Positions 11,595 through 48,400 of a stretch of DNA of 64,000 bases are shown here, in pieces. The position numbers and the translations under genes were made by a program. Position 1 is the stretch's first letter. Every line of letters starts with the position of its first letter. Origin of the DNA: Bathymodiolus brooksi (taxonomy: Eukaryota > Mollusca > Bivalvia > Mytilida > Modiolidae); assembly GCA_963680875.1 (NCBI GenBank), contig OY804579.1, positions 29,931,804 to 29,995,803 of the forward strand, in the 5' to 3' direction. The notes beneath the pieces were generated by a model. The model searched no databases and was not told the DNA's origin. It saw only the letters and a list, made by a program, of their open reading frames with translations.

Positions 11595-14500
11595 CTAGAG
11601 GCTCAGCCCACTGAGCCTGTATCGCTCACCTGACAATAGAATGATACTGAAGCAAATTTCAAAGGGAGATAATCATTACCTTAAAAAACAGCAGCCATTT
11701 TGAATGGAGGGTGGGGCTGTCGGACACAATTTTGAAAGGGACACACCCAGGGACCATCTATGCCAAGTTTGGCTCCATTTGGCCAAGCTGTTTCAGAGGA
11801 GAAGATTTTTTTAACATTAGCCAATCAGAAAAAAGAATTAATCTTGGCGGCCATGCTTGTAGGCCGAATGGAACCAAATGAAGAAGCTTTATAGAGGATC
11901 TTACATAGATGCTTCCTGCCAAGTTTGGCTCCATTTTGCCAAGCAGTTTCAGAGGAGAAGATTTTTTCAAACAGTAGCCAATCAGAAACAAGAATTGCCC
12001 TTGGCGGCCATATTTGTTGGTGGAACGGAACGAAATGGAGAAACTTTATAGAGGACCTTACTGCCAAGTTTGGTTCCATTTGGCCAAGTTGTTTCAGAGG
12101 AGAAGATTAAAATATGAAAAAGTTAACGGACGGACGACGGACGCCAAGTGATGGCAATACCTCACATGGCCCTTTGGGTCAGGTGAGCTAAAAAATGATG
12201 AAAAAAGGGCAATAACTCCTAGATGGGTAATCAGATTTACTTCAAAATTGCAGGGCATGTAGATCTTGACAAGCTGAACATGTTTTCAGTTTACACTCAA
12301 CATCTATCTTTTATAGTTTTTGAAATAAAGGATGAAAAGTATTAACATTTTTAAAATTTGATGAAAAAAGGGCAATAACTTCAAGATGGGTAATCAGATT
12401 TACTTTAAAATTGCAGGCTATGTAGATCTTGACATGCTGAACATGTTTGCTGTTTAAACTTAACATCTATCTCTTATAGTTTTTGAAATAAACGACAAAA
12501 GGGATTAACATTTTGAAAATTTGACGAAAAAAAGGGCAATAACTCCATATTGGGTACTCAGATTAACTTCAAAATTGCAGGGTAGGTAGATCTTAATATG
12601 CTGCACATTTTTGCAATTTAAACTTAACCTTTATCTCTAATAGTTTTTGAAATATCAGACAAAAATGTTAAATTAAAAAAGATAAAATAAACTAGAGTCT
12701 CCCAGGAGCCTGTAATCGCTCACCTGGTTTTCAATTTGACATCTAAAGTTGATAGAAAATGGGGGTGTTGTACGTAATTTGGAAAGTGGGCCACCCAAAG
12801 ATCATTTCAACTCAAATTTCAGAGCAAAAGATTTAGATGTGATTTTTATCTCATAATATTCCTAAACGGAATAAACTGGCTGAAAAAATCTCACAGAAAA
12901 ACCCAGAATATATGTTAAACTACTGATTGCCATGTAGCTGCAGCTAAAATTTGAGCTCATTTTGACTTATACTAAAGCAGCAATGGACAATTGAAGAAAT
13001 TTCTATTTTTAGTAACAGCAGCCATCTTGAATGGAGGGTGGGGCTGTCAGACACGATATTGAAAGGGGACCACCCAAGGACCATCCCAGCCAAATTTGTT
13101 TTAATTTGGCTCAGCGGTTTCAGAGGAGAAGATTTAAATGTGATCTTTTATCAAAATATGCCTAATTTGCATAATCGGTATAAATCGGCTGAAAGAAAAA
13201 TTTCACAGAAAAAGTCGGAATATATGTTAAACTACTCCTTGCCATGTAGCTGCAGTTAACATTTGAGCTCATTTTGACTTGTACTAAAGCAGAAATGGAC
13301 AATTGAAGAAATTTCTATTTTTAGTAACAGCAGCCATCTTGAATGGAGGGCGGGGCTGTCAGACACAAATTTGAAAGGGACCCATCCAGGGTTCATCCCT
13401 GCCAGGTTTGGTTTAATTTGATTCAGCGGTTTCAGAGGAGAAGATTTAAATGTAATCCTTTATCAAAATATGCCTAATTTGCATAATCTGTATAAATCGG
13501 CTGAAAGGAAAATGTCACAGAAAAAGTCGGAATATATGTTAAACTGCTCCTTGCCATGTAGCTGTAGTTAAAATTTGAGCTCATTTTGACTTATATTAAA
13601 GCAGCAATGGACAATTGAAGAAATTTCTATTTTTAGTAACAGCAGCCATCTTGAATGGAGGGCGGGGCTGTCGGACACAATTTTGAAAGGGACCCACCCA
13701 AGGACCATCCCTGCCAGGTTTGGTTTAATTTGGTTCAGCGGTTTCAGAGGAGAAGATTTAAATATGATCTTTTATTAAAATATGCCTAATTTGCATAATC
13801 GGCTGACAGAAAAATTTCACAGAAAAACCCGGAATATATGTTAAACTACTCTTTGCCATGTAGCTGCAGTTAAAATTTGAGCTCATTTTTGACTTATACT
13901 AAAGCAGCAATGGACAATTAAAATTGCATCCCCCCCTTTTTTTTATTTTTTAGCTTGGTGGCCATCCAAGGACCATTCCACCAAAGTTTGGTTCAAATTG
14001 GCCCAGTGGCTTCAGAGCAGTTGATTAAAATGTGAAAAGTTAAAGGACGGATGGACGGACGACAGACGACGGACGCTCAGTGGTGACAATAGCTCACATG
14101 ACCCTTCAAAATTTCAGGGCATGTATATCTTGACATGCTGCACATGCTTGCTGTTTAAACTTAACGTCTATCTCTTATAGTTTTTGAAATAAAAAACGAA
14201 AAGTATTAAAATTATGAAAATTTGATGAAAAAAAGGGCAATAACTCCAAGATAGGTAATCAGATTTTCTTCAAAATTTCAGGGTAGTTAGATCTTGATGT
14301 GCTGATAATTTTTACCCCGTCAGATTTCTGATATTATTAACGGTTTTTGAGTTATTACCAAAAACGTGCAATTTTACCCTATGTTCTATTTTTAGTAACA
14401 GCGGCCATGTTTGTTGGCCGAATGGAACTATATGAAGAAGTTTTATAGAGGATCTTACATAGATGCTTCCTGTCAAGTTTGGCTCCATTTGGCCAAGCAG

Positions 14501-14752
14501 TTTCAGAGAAGAAGATTTTTTAAATATTAGCCAATCAGAAACAAGAATTGCCCTTGGCAGCCATATTTGTTGGCGGAATGGGACGAAATGAAGAAACTTT
14601 ATAGAGGACCTTATATAGATGCTTTCTGCCAAGTTTGCTTCCATTTGGTCCAGTTGTTTTAGAGGAGTAGATTAAAATATGAAAAGTTAACGGACGGACG
14701 ACGGACGCCAAGTGATGGCAATACCTCACATGACCCTTTGGGTCAGGTGAGT
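11595..14752 (-). mobile_element. A-type modular element, copy A3, interrupted by B3
   Basis: It starts with the same CTAG plus hairpin as A2 and ends with GTCAGGTGAG followed by TTAAT at 14752, a mutated terminus. The A sequence breaks at 12691 in an A-rich run, where element B3 begins. It resumes at about 14105 with TTCAAAATTTCAGGGCATG. The right end of B3 and some 40-60 bases of A are missing at the second junction, apparently a deletion between short CTT matches. It ends about 50 bp from SMG1 exon 8. Confidence 0.6.
12692..14105 (-). mobile_element. B-type modular element B3 with 312-bp units, right end deleted
   Basis: It begins CTAGAGTCTCCCAGGAGCCT, a B-type hairpin with one arm mutated, and then GCTCACCTGG. 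Internal units of 312 bp are seen from the GCCATCTTGAATGG landmark at 13021, 13333 and 13645. Each unit carries AATTTCTATTTTTAGTAACAG, GCCATCTTG and TTTCAGAGGAGAAGATT. The body is most like the complete B element at 28359-29802. The 73-codon frame at 13038-13259 is a repeat by-product. Confidence 0.6.
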
Positions 14753-14795
14753 TAATAAGAATGACTCCAGATTAAAGACTAAAATCCATGGATTA

Positions 14796-38568
<23,773 letters not shown>

Positions 38569-38589
38569 CTGAAAATTAATAGATACTTA

Positions 38590-41500
38590 CATGTATAACA
38601 GGAAAGTATACATAACATCAGGTACATGTACAATGATATTTATTTAATACAAGGAAGTATATATATCATCAGGTACATGTACAATGATATTTATTTAATA
38701 CAGGGAAGTATACATAACATCAGGTACATGTACAATGATATTTATTTAATACAAGGAAGTATATATATCATCAGGTACATGTACAATGATATTTATTTAA
38801 TACAAGGAAGTATATATATCATCAGGTACATGTACAATGATATTTATTTAATACAAGGAAGTATACATATCATCAGATACATGTACAATGATATTTATTT
38901 AATACAAGGAAGTATACATAACATCAGGTACATGTACAATGATATTTATTTAATACAGAGAAGTATACATAACATCAGGTACATGTACAATGATATTTAT
39001 TTAATACAAGGAAGTATACATAACATCAGGTACATGTACAATGATATTTATTTAATACAAGGAAGTATACATAACATCAGGTACATGTACAATGATATTT
39101 ATTTAATACAAGGAAGTATACATAACATCAGGTACATGTACAATGATATTTATTTAATACAAGGAAGTATACATAACATTAGGTACATGTACAATGATAT
39201 TTATTTAATACAAGGAAGTATATATATCATCAGGTACATGTACAATGATATTTATTTAATACAAGGAAGTATATATATCATCAGGTACATGTACAATGAT
39301 ATTTATTTAATACAAGGAAGTATATATATCATCAGGTACATGTACAATGATATTTATTTAATACAGGGAAGTATACATAACATCAGGTACATGTACAATG
39401 ATATTTATTTAATACAAGGAAGTATATATATCATCAGGTACATGTACAATGATATTTATTTAATACAAGGAAGTATATATATCATCAGGTACATGTACAA
39501 TGATATTTATTTAATACAAGGAAGTATACATATCATCAGATACATGTACAATGATATTTATTTAATACAAGGAAGTATACATAACATCAGGTACATGTAC
39601 AATGATATTTATTTAATACAGGGAAGTATACATAACATCAGGTACATGTACAATGATATTTATTTAATACAAGGAAGTATACATATCATCAGATACATGT
39701 ACAATGATATTTATTTAATACAAGGAAGTATATATATCATCAGGTACATGTACAATGATATTTATTTAATACAAGGAAGTATACATATCATCAGATACAT
39801 GTACAATGATATTTATTTAATACAAGGAAGTATACATAACATCAGGTACATGTACAATGATATTTATTTAATACAGGGAAGTATACATAACATCAGGTAC
39901 ATGTACAATGATATTTATTTAATACAAGGAAGTATACATATCATCAGATACATGTACAATGATATTTATTTAATACAAGGAAGTATACATAACATCAGGT
40001 ACATGTACAATGATATTTATTTAATACAGGGAAGTATACATAACATCAGGTACATGTACAATGATATTTATTTAATACAAGGAAGTATACATAACATCAG
40101 GTACATGTACAATGATATTTATTTAATACAAGGAGGTATATATATCATCAGGTACATGTACAATGATATTTATTTAATACAAGGAAGTATACATATCATC
40201 AGATACATGTACAATGATATTTATTTAATACAAGGAAGTATACATAACATCAGGTACATGTACAATGATATTTATTTAATACAAGGAAGTATACATATCA
40301 TCAGATACATGTACAATGATATTTATTTAATACAAGGAAGTATACATAACATCAGGTACATGTACAATGATATTTATTTAATACAGAGAAGTATATATAA
40401 CATCAGGTACATGTACAATGATATTTATTTAATACAAGGAAGTATACATAACATCAGGTACATGTACAATGATATTTATTTAATACAGGCAAGTATACAT
40501 ATCATCAGGTACATGCACAATGATATTTATTTAATACAAGGAAGTATATATATCATCAGGTACATGTACAATGATATTTATTTAATACAAGGAAGTATAT
40601 ATATCATCAGGTACATGTACAATGATATTTATTTAATACAAGGAAGTATACATAACATCAGGTACATGTACAATGATATTTATTTAATACAGGGAAGTAT
40701 ACATAACATCAGGTACATGTACAATGATATTTATTTAATACAGGGAAGTATACATAACATCAGGTACATGTACAATGATATTTATTTAATACAGGGAAGT
40801 ATATATATCATCAGGTACATGTACAATGATATTTATTTAATACAGGCAAGTATACATATCATTAGGTACATGTACAATGATATTTATTTAATACAAGGAA
40901 GTATATATATCATCAGGTACATGTACAATGATATTTATTTAATACAAGGAAGTATACATATCATCAGGTACATGTACAATGATATTTATTTAATACAGGG
41001 AAGTATACATAACATCAGGTACATGTACAATGATATTTCTTTAATACAGGGAAGTATACATAACATCAGGTACATGTACAATGATATTTCTTTAATACAG
41101 AGAAGTATATATAACATCAGGTACATGTACAATGATATTTATTTAATACAAGGAAGTATACATAACATCAGGTACATGTACAATGATATTTATTTAATAC
41201 AAGGAAGTATATATATCATCAGGTACATGTACAATGATATTTCTTTAATACAGGGAAGTATACATAACATCAGGTACATGTACAATGATATTTATTTAAT
41301 ACAGGGAAGTATATATATCATCAGGTACATGTACAATGATATTTATTTAATACAGGCAAGTATACATATCATCAGGTACATGTACAATGATATTTATTTA
41401 ATACAAGGAGGTATATATATCATCAGGTACATGTACAATGATATTTATTTAATACAAGGAAGTATACATATCATCAGGTACATGTACAATGATATTTATT

Positions 41501-42470
41501 TAATACAGGGAAGTATACATAACATCAGGTACATGTACAATGATATTTATTTAATACAGTGAAGTATACATAACATCAGGTACATGTACAATGATATTTA
41601 TTTAATACAGGGAAGTATACATATCATCAGGTACATGCACAATGATATTAATTTAATACAAGGAAGTATATATATCATCAGGTACATGTACAATGATATT
41701 TATTTAATACAGGGAAGTATACATATCATCAGGTACATGCACAATGATATTAATTTAATACAAGGAAGTATATATATCATCAGGTACATGTAAAATTATA
41801 TTTATTTAATACAAGGAAGTATACATATCATCAGGTACATGTACAATGATATTTATTTAATACAAGGAAGTATACATATCATCAGGTACATGTACAATGA
41901 TATTTATTTAATACAGGGAAGTATACATAACATCAGGTACATGTACAATGATATTTATTTAATACAAGGAAGTATACATAACATTAGGTACATGTACAAT
42001 GATATTTATTTAATACAAGGAAGTATACATATCATCAGGTACATGTACAATGATATTTATTTAATACAGGGAAGTATACATATCATCAGATACATGTACA
42101 ATGATATTTATTTAATACAGGGAAGTATACATAACATCAGGTACATGTACAATGATATTTATTTAATACAAGGAAGTATATATATCATCAGGTACATGTA
42201 CAATGAAATTTATTTAATACAGGGAAGTATACATATCATCAGGTACATGTACAATGATATTTATTTAATACAAGGAAGTATACATAACATCAGGTACATG
42301 TACAATGATATTTATTTAATACAGGGAAGTATATATATCATCAGGTACATGTACAATGATATTTATTTAATACAGAGAAGTATATATAACATCAGGTACA
42401 TGTACAATGATATTTATTTAATACAGGGAAGTATATATATCATCAGGTACATGTACAATGATATTTATTT
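38590..42470. repeat. 51-bp minisatellite, about 75 copies, open in one plus-strand frame
   Basis: The unit is GGTACATGTACAATGATATT, then TATTTAATACAAGGAAGTAT, then ACATAACATCA. Three subtypes differ at ACATAACATC, ATATATCATC and ACATATCATC, and at ACAAGG against ACAGGG. Because 51 is a multiple of three and the unit has no stop in one plus-strand frame, it gives a 978-codon frame of 17-residue repeats (MYNDIYLIQGSIHNIRY and variants) antisense to SMG1. I see this as a by-product: variation is equally distributed over codon positions and there is no context for a gene. It abuts the acceptor of exon 1. Confidence 0.93.
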
Positions 42471-45400
42471 AACGTGATAACATAGAGAACTAACTTGGTT
42501 TGTTTCTGATCAATAACTAACATGAGATAATGTGATAACGTAGAGAATTAACTTGGTTTGTTTCTGATCAATAACTAACATGAAATAATGTGATAACATA
42601 GAGAACTAACTTGGTTTGTTTCTGATCAATGACTAACATGAGATAATGTGATAACATAGAGAACTAACTTGGTTTGTTTCTGATCAATGACTAACATCAG
42701 ATAATGTGATAACGTAGAGAATTAACTGTTTGTTTCTGATCAATGACTAACATAAGATAATGTGATAACATAGAGAACTGACTTGGTTTGTTTCTGATCA
42801 ATAACTAACATGAGATAATGTGATAACGTAGAGAATTAACTTGGTTTGTTTCTGATCAATGACTAACATAAGATAATGTGATAACATAGAGAACTGACTT
42901 GGTTTGTTTCTGATCAATGACCAACATGAGATAATATGATAGCGTAGAGAATTAACTTGGTTTGTTTCTGATCAATAACTAACATGAAATAATGTGATAA
43001 CGTAGAGAACTAACTTGGTTTGTTTCTGATCAATGACTAACATGAGATAATGTGATAACATAGAGAACTAACTTGGTTTGTTTCTGATCAATAACTAACA
43101 TGAGATAATGTGATAACGTAGAGAATTAACTTGGTTTGTTTCTGATCAATGACTAACATGAGATAATGTGATAACATAGAGAACTAACTTGGCTTGTTTC
43201 TGATCAATGACTAACATGAGATAATGTGATAACATAGAGAACTAACTTGGTTTGTTTCTGATCAATAACTAACATGAGATTATGTGATAACGTAGAGAAC
43301 TAACTTGGTTTGTTTCTGATCAATGACTAACATAAGATAATGTGATAACGTAGAGAACTAACATGGTTTGTTTCTGATCAATGACTAACATGAGATTATG
43401 TGTTAACACAGAGAACTGACTTGGTTTGTTTCTGATCAATAACTAACATGAGATAATGTGATAACATAGAGAACTAACTTGATTTGTTTCTGATCAATGA
43501 CTAACATGAGATAATGTGATAACATAGAGAACTAACTTGGTTTGTTTCTGATCAATGACTAACATAAGATAATGTGATAACGTAGAGAACTAACTTGGTT
43601 TGTTTCTCATCAATGACTAACATGAGATTATGTGATAACATAGAGAACTAACTTGGTTTGTTTCTGATCAATGACTAACATGAGATAATGTGATAACATA
43701 CTAACTTGGTTTGTTTCTTATCAATGACTAACATGAGATAATGTGATAATATAGAGAACTAACTTGGTTTGTTTCTGATCAATAACTAACATGAGATTAT
43801 GTGATAACGTAGAGAACTAACTTGGTTTGTTTCTGATCAATGACTAACATGAGATAATGTGATAACGTAGAGAATTAACTTGGTTTGTTTCTGATCAATA
43901 ACTAACATGAGATAATGTGATAACATAGAGAACTAACTTGGTTTGTTTCTGATCAATAACAAACATGAGATGTGATAACATAGAGAATTAACTTGGTTTG
44001 TTTCTGATCAATAACTAACATGAGATAACGTAATAACGTAGAGAACTAACTTGGTTTGTTTCTGATCAATAACTAACATGAGATAATGTGATAACGTAGA
44101 GAATTAACTTGGTTTGTTTCTGATCAATGACTAACATGAGATAATGTGATAACATAGAGAACTAACTTGGTTTGTTTCTGATCAATAACTAACATGAGAT
44201 TATGTGATAAGGTAGAGAACTAACATGGTTTGTTTCTGATCAATGACTAACATGAGATAATGTGATAACATAGAGAACTAACTTGATTTGTTTCTGATCA
44301 ATGACTAACATGAGACAATGCGATAACATAGAGAACTAACTTGGTTTGTTTCTGATCAATAACAAACATGAGATGTGATAACGTAGAGAATTAACTTGGT
44401 TTGATTCTGATCAATAACTAACATGAGATAACGTGATAAAGTAGAGAACTAACTTGGTTTGTTTCTGATCAATAACTAACATGAGATAATGTGATAACAT
44501 AGAGAACTAACTTGGTTTGTTTCTGATCAATGACTAACATGAGATAATGTGATAACGTAGAGAATTAACTTGGTTTGTTTCTGATCAATAACTAACATGA
44601 GATAATGTGATAACGTAGAGAACTAACTTGGTTTGTTTCTGATCAATAACTAACATGAGATAATGTGATATCGTAGAGAATTAACTTGGTTTGTTTCTGA
44701 TCAATAACTAACATAGGATAACGTGATAACGTAGAGAACTATCTTGGTTTGTTTCTGATCAATAACTAACATGAGATAACGTGATAACATAGAGAACTAA
44801 CTTGGCTTGTTTCTGATCAATAACTAACATGAGATAATGTGATAACATAGAGAACTAACTTGGTTTGTTTCTGATCAATGACTAACATGAGATAATGTGA
44901 TAACGTAGAGAATTAACTTGGTTTGTTTCTGATCAATAACTAACATGAGATAATGTGATAACGTAGAGAATTAACTTGGTTTGTTTCTGATCAATGATTA
45001 ACATGAGATTATGTGATAACGTAGAGAACTAACTTGGTTTGTTTCTGATCAATGACTAACATGAGATAATGTGATAACGTAGAGAATTAACTTGGTTTGT
45101 TTCTGATCAATAACTAACATGAGATAATGTGATAACATAGAGAACTAACTTGGTTTGTTTCTGATCAATGACTAACATGAGATAATGTGATAACATAGAG
45201 AACTAACTTGGCTTGTTTCTGATCAATGACTAACATGAGATAATGTGATAACATAGAGAACTGACTTGGTTTGTTTCTGATCAATAACTAACATGAGATA
45301 ACGTGATAACATGGAGAACTAACTTGGTTTGTTTCTGATCAATAACAAACATGAGATGTGATAACATAGAGAACTAACTTGGTTTGTTTCTCATCAATAA

Positions 45401-48400
45401 CTAACATCAGATAATGTGATAACATAGAGAACTAACTTGGTTTGTTTCTGATCAATAACTAACATGAGATGTGATAACGTAGAGAACTAACTTGGTTTGT
45501 TTCTGATCAATAACTAACATGAGATAATGTGATAACGTAGAGAACTAACTTGGTTTGTTTCTGATCAATGACTAACATGAGATAATGTGATAACGTAGAG
45601 AATTAACTTGGTTTGTTTCTGATCAATAACTAACATGAGATAATGTGATAACGTAGAGAACTATCTTGGTTTGTTTCTGATCAATAACTAACATGAGATA
45701 ATGTGATAACATAGAGAACTAACTTGGCTTGTTTCTGATCAATAACTAACATGAGATAATGTGATAACGTAGAGAACTAACTTGGCTTGTTTCTGATCAA
45801 TAACTAACATGAGATAATGTGATAACATAGAGAACTAACTTGGCTTGTTTCTGATCAATAACTAACATGAGATAATGTGATAACATAGAGAACTAACTTG
45901 GCTTGTTTCTGATCAATAACTAAGATAAAATAATGTGATAACATAGAGAACTAACTTGGTTTGTTTCTGATCAATAACTAACATGAGATAATGTGATAAC
46001 ATAGAGAACTAACTTGGCTTGTTTCTGATCAATAACTAACATGAGATAATGTGATAACGTAGAGAATTAACTTGGTTTGTTTCTGATCAATAACTAACAT
46101 GAGATAATGTGATAACATAGAGAACTAACTTGGTTTGTTTCTGATCAATAACTAACATGAGATAATGTGATAACATAGAGAACTAACTTGGTTTGTTTCT
46201 GATCAATGACTAACATGAGATAATGTGATAACGTAGAGAATTAACTTGGTTTGTTTCTGATCAATAACTAACATGAGATAATGTGATAACGTAGAGAACT
46301 AACTTGGTTTGTTTCTGATCAATAACTAACATGAGATAATGTGATAACGTAGAGAATTAACTTGGTTTGTTTCTGATCAATAACTAACATAGGATAATGT
46401 GATAACGTAGAGAACTATCTTGGTTTGTTTCTGATCAATAACTAACATGAGATAATGTGATAACATAGAGAACTAACTTGGCTTGTTTCTGATCAATAAC
46501 TAACATGAGATAATGTGATAACATAGAGAACTAACTTGGTTTGTTTCTGATCAATGACTAACATGAGATAATGTGATAACGTAGAGAATTAACTTGGTTT
46601 GTTTCTGATCAATAACTAACATGAGATAATGTGATAACGTAGAGAATTAACTTGGTTTGTTTCTGATCAATGATTAACATGAGATTATGTGATAACGTAG
46701 AGAACTAACTTGGTTTGTTTCTGATCAATGACTAACATGAGATAATGTGATAACGTAGAGAACTAACTTGGTTTGTTTCTGATCAATGACTAACATGAGA
46801 TAATGTGATAACGTAGAGAATTAACTTGGTTTGTTTCTGATCAATAACTAACATGAGATAATGTGATAACATAGAGAACTAACTTGGTTTGTTTCTGATC
46901 AATGACTAACATGAGATAATGTGATAACATAGAGAACTAACTTGGCTTGTTTCTGATCAATGACTAACATGAGATAATGTGATAACATAGAGAACTGACT
47001 TGGTTTGTTTCTGATCAATAACTAACATGAGATAACGTGATAACATAGAGAACTAACTTGGTTTGTTTCTGATCAATAACAAACATGAGATGTGATAACA
47101 TAGAGAACTAACTTGGTTTGTTTCTCATCAATAACTAACATCAGATAATGTGATAACATAGAGAACTAACTTGGTTTGTTTCTGATCAATAACTAACATG
47201 AGATGTGATAACGTAGAGAACTAACTTGGTTTGTTTCTGATCAATAACTAACATGAGATAATGTGATAACGTAGAGAACTAACTTGGTTTGTTTCTGATC
47301 AATGACTAACATGAGATAATGTGATAACGTAGAGAATTAACTTGGTTTGTTTCTGATCAATAACTAACATGAGATAATGTGATAACGTAGAGAACTATCT
47401 TGGTTTGTTTCTGATCAATAACTAACATGAGATAATGTGATAACATAGAGAACTAACTTGGCTTGTTTCTGATCAATAACTAACATGAGATAATGTGATA
47501 ACGTAGAGAACTAACTTGGCTTGTTTCTGATCAATAACTAACATGAGATAATGTGATAACATAGAGAACTAACTTGGCTTGTTTCTGATCAATAACTAAC
47601 ATGAGATAATGTGATAACATAGAGAACTAACTTGGCTTGTTTCTGATCAATAACTAAGATAAAATAATGTGATAACATAGAGAACTAACTTGGTTTGTTT
47701 CTGATCAATAACTAACATGAGATAATGTGATAACATAGAGAACTAACTTGGCTTGTTTCTGATCAATAACTAACATGAGATAATGTGATAACGTAGAGAA
47801 TTAACTTGGTTTGTTTCTGATCAATAACTAACATGAGATAATGTGATAACATAGAGAACTAACTTGGTTTGTTTCTGATCAATGACTAACATGAGATAAC
47901 GTGATAACATAGAGAACTAACTTGGTTTGTTTCTGATCAATAACAAACATGAGATGTGATAACATAGAGAACTAACTTGGTTTGTTTCTCATCAATAACT
48001 AACATCAGATAATGTGATAACATAGAGAACTAACTTGGTTTGTTTCTGATCAATAACTAACATGAGATGTGATAACGTAGAGAACTAACTTGGTTTGTTT
48101 CTGATCAATAACTAACATGAGATAATGTGATAACGTAGAGAACTAACTTGGTTTGTTTCTGATCAATGACTAACATGAGATAATGTGATAACGTAGAGAA
48201 TTAACTTGGTTTGTTTCTGATCAATAACTAACATGAGATAATGTGATAACATAGAGAACTAACTTGGCTTGTTTCTGATCAATAACTAACATGAGATAAT
48301 GTGATAACGTAGAGAACTAACTTGGCTTGTTTCTGATCAATAACTAACATGAGATAATGTGATAACATAGAGAACTAACTTGGCTTGTTTCTGATCAATA

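Larger units (their letters stand above)
5558..12410. repeat. 3316-bp tandem duplication (two copies and a partial third)
   Basis: Position n matches n+3316 throughout about 5558-8873 and 8874-12189, with visually no differences over long stretches; a third partial copy continues from 12190 to about 12410 and then diverges. One early difference is CTATCTCTTATAG in copy 1 against CTATCTTTTATAG in copies 2 and 3. The duplicated unit runs from inside element A1 through the spacer into element A2, so both breakpoints lie in homologous element sequence, as expected for unequal crossing-over between A copies. Near-identity means either a very recent event or an assembly error. Confidence 0.9.

Noticed and set aside
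38626..41562. 978-codon open frame of 17-residue repeats on the plus strand
   Set aside because: It is the unavoidable result of a 51-bp unit without a stop in one frame. It is antisense to SMG1 introns, variation is not biased to third positions, and there is no promoter, poly-A or splice context. Only detection of the transcript or protein would change this.
41839..42477. Further 212-codon frame of the same repeat
   Set aside because: Continuation of the same minisatellite after a stop in one unit.
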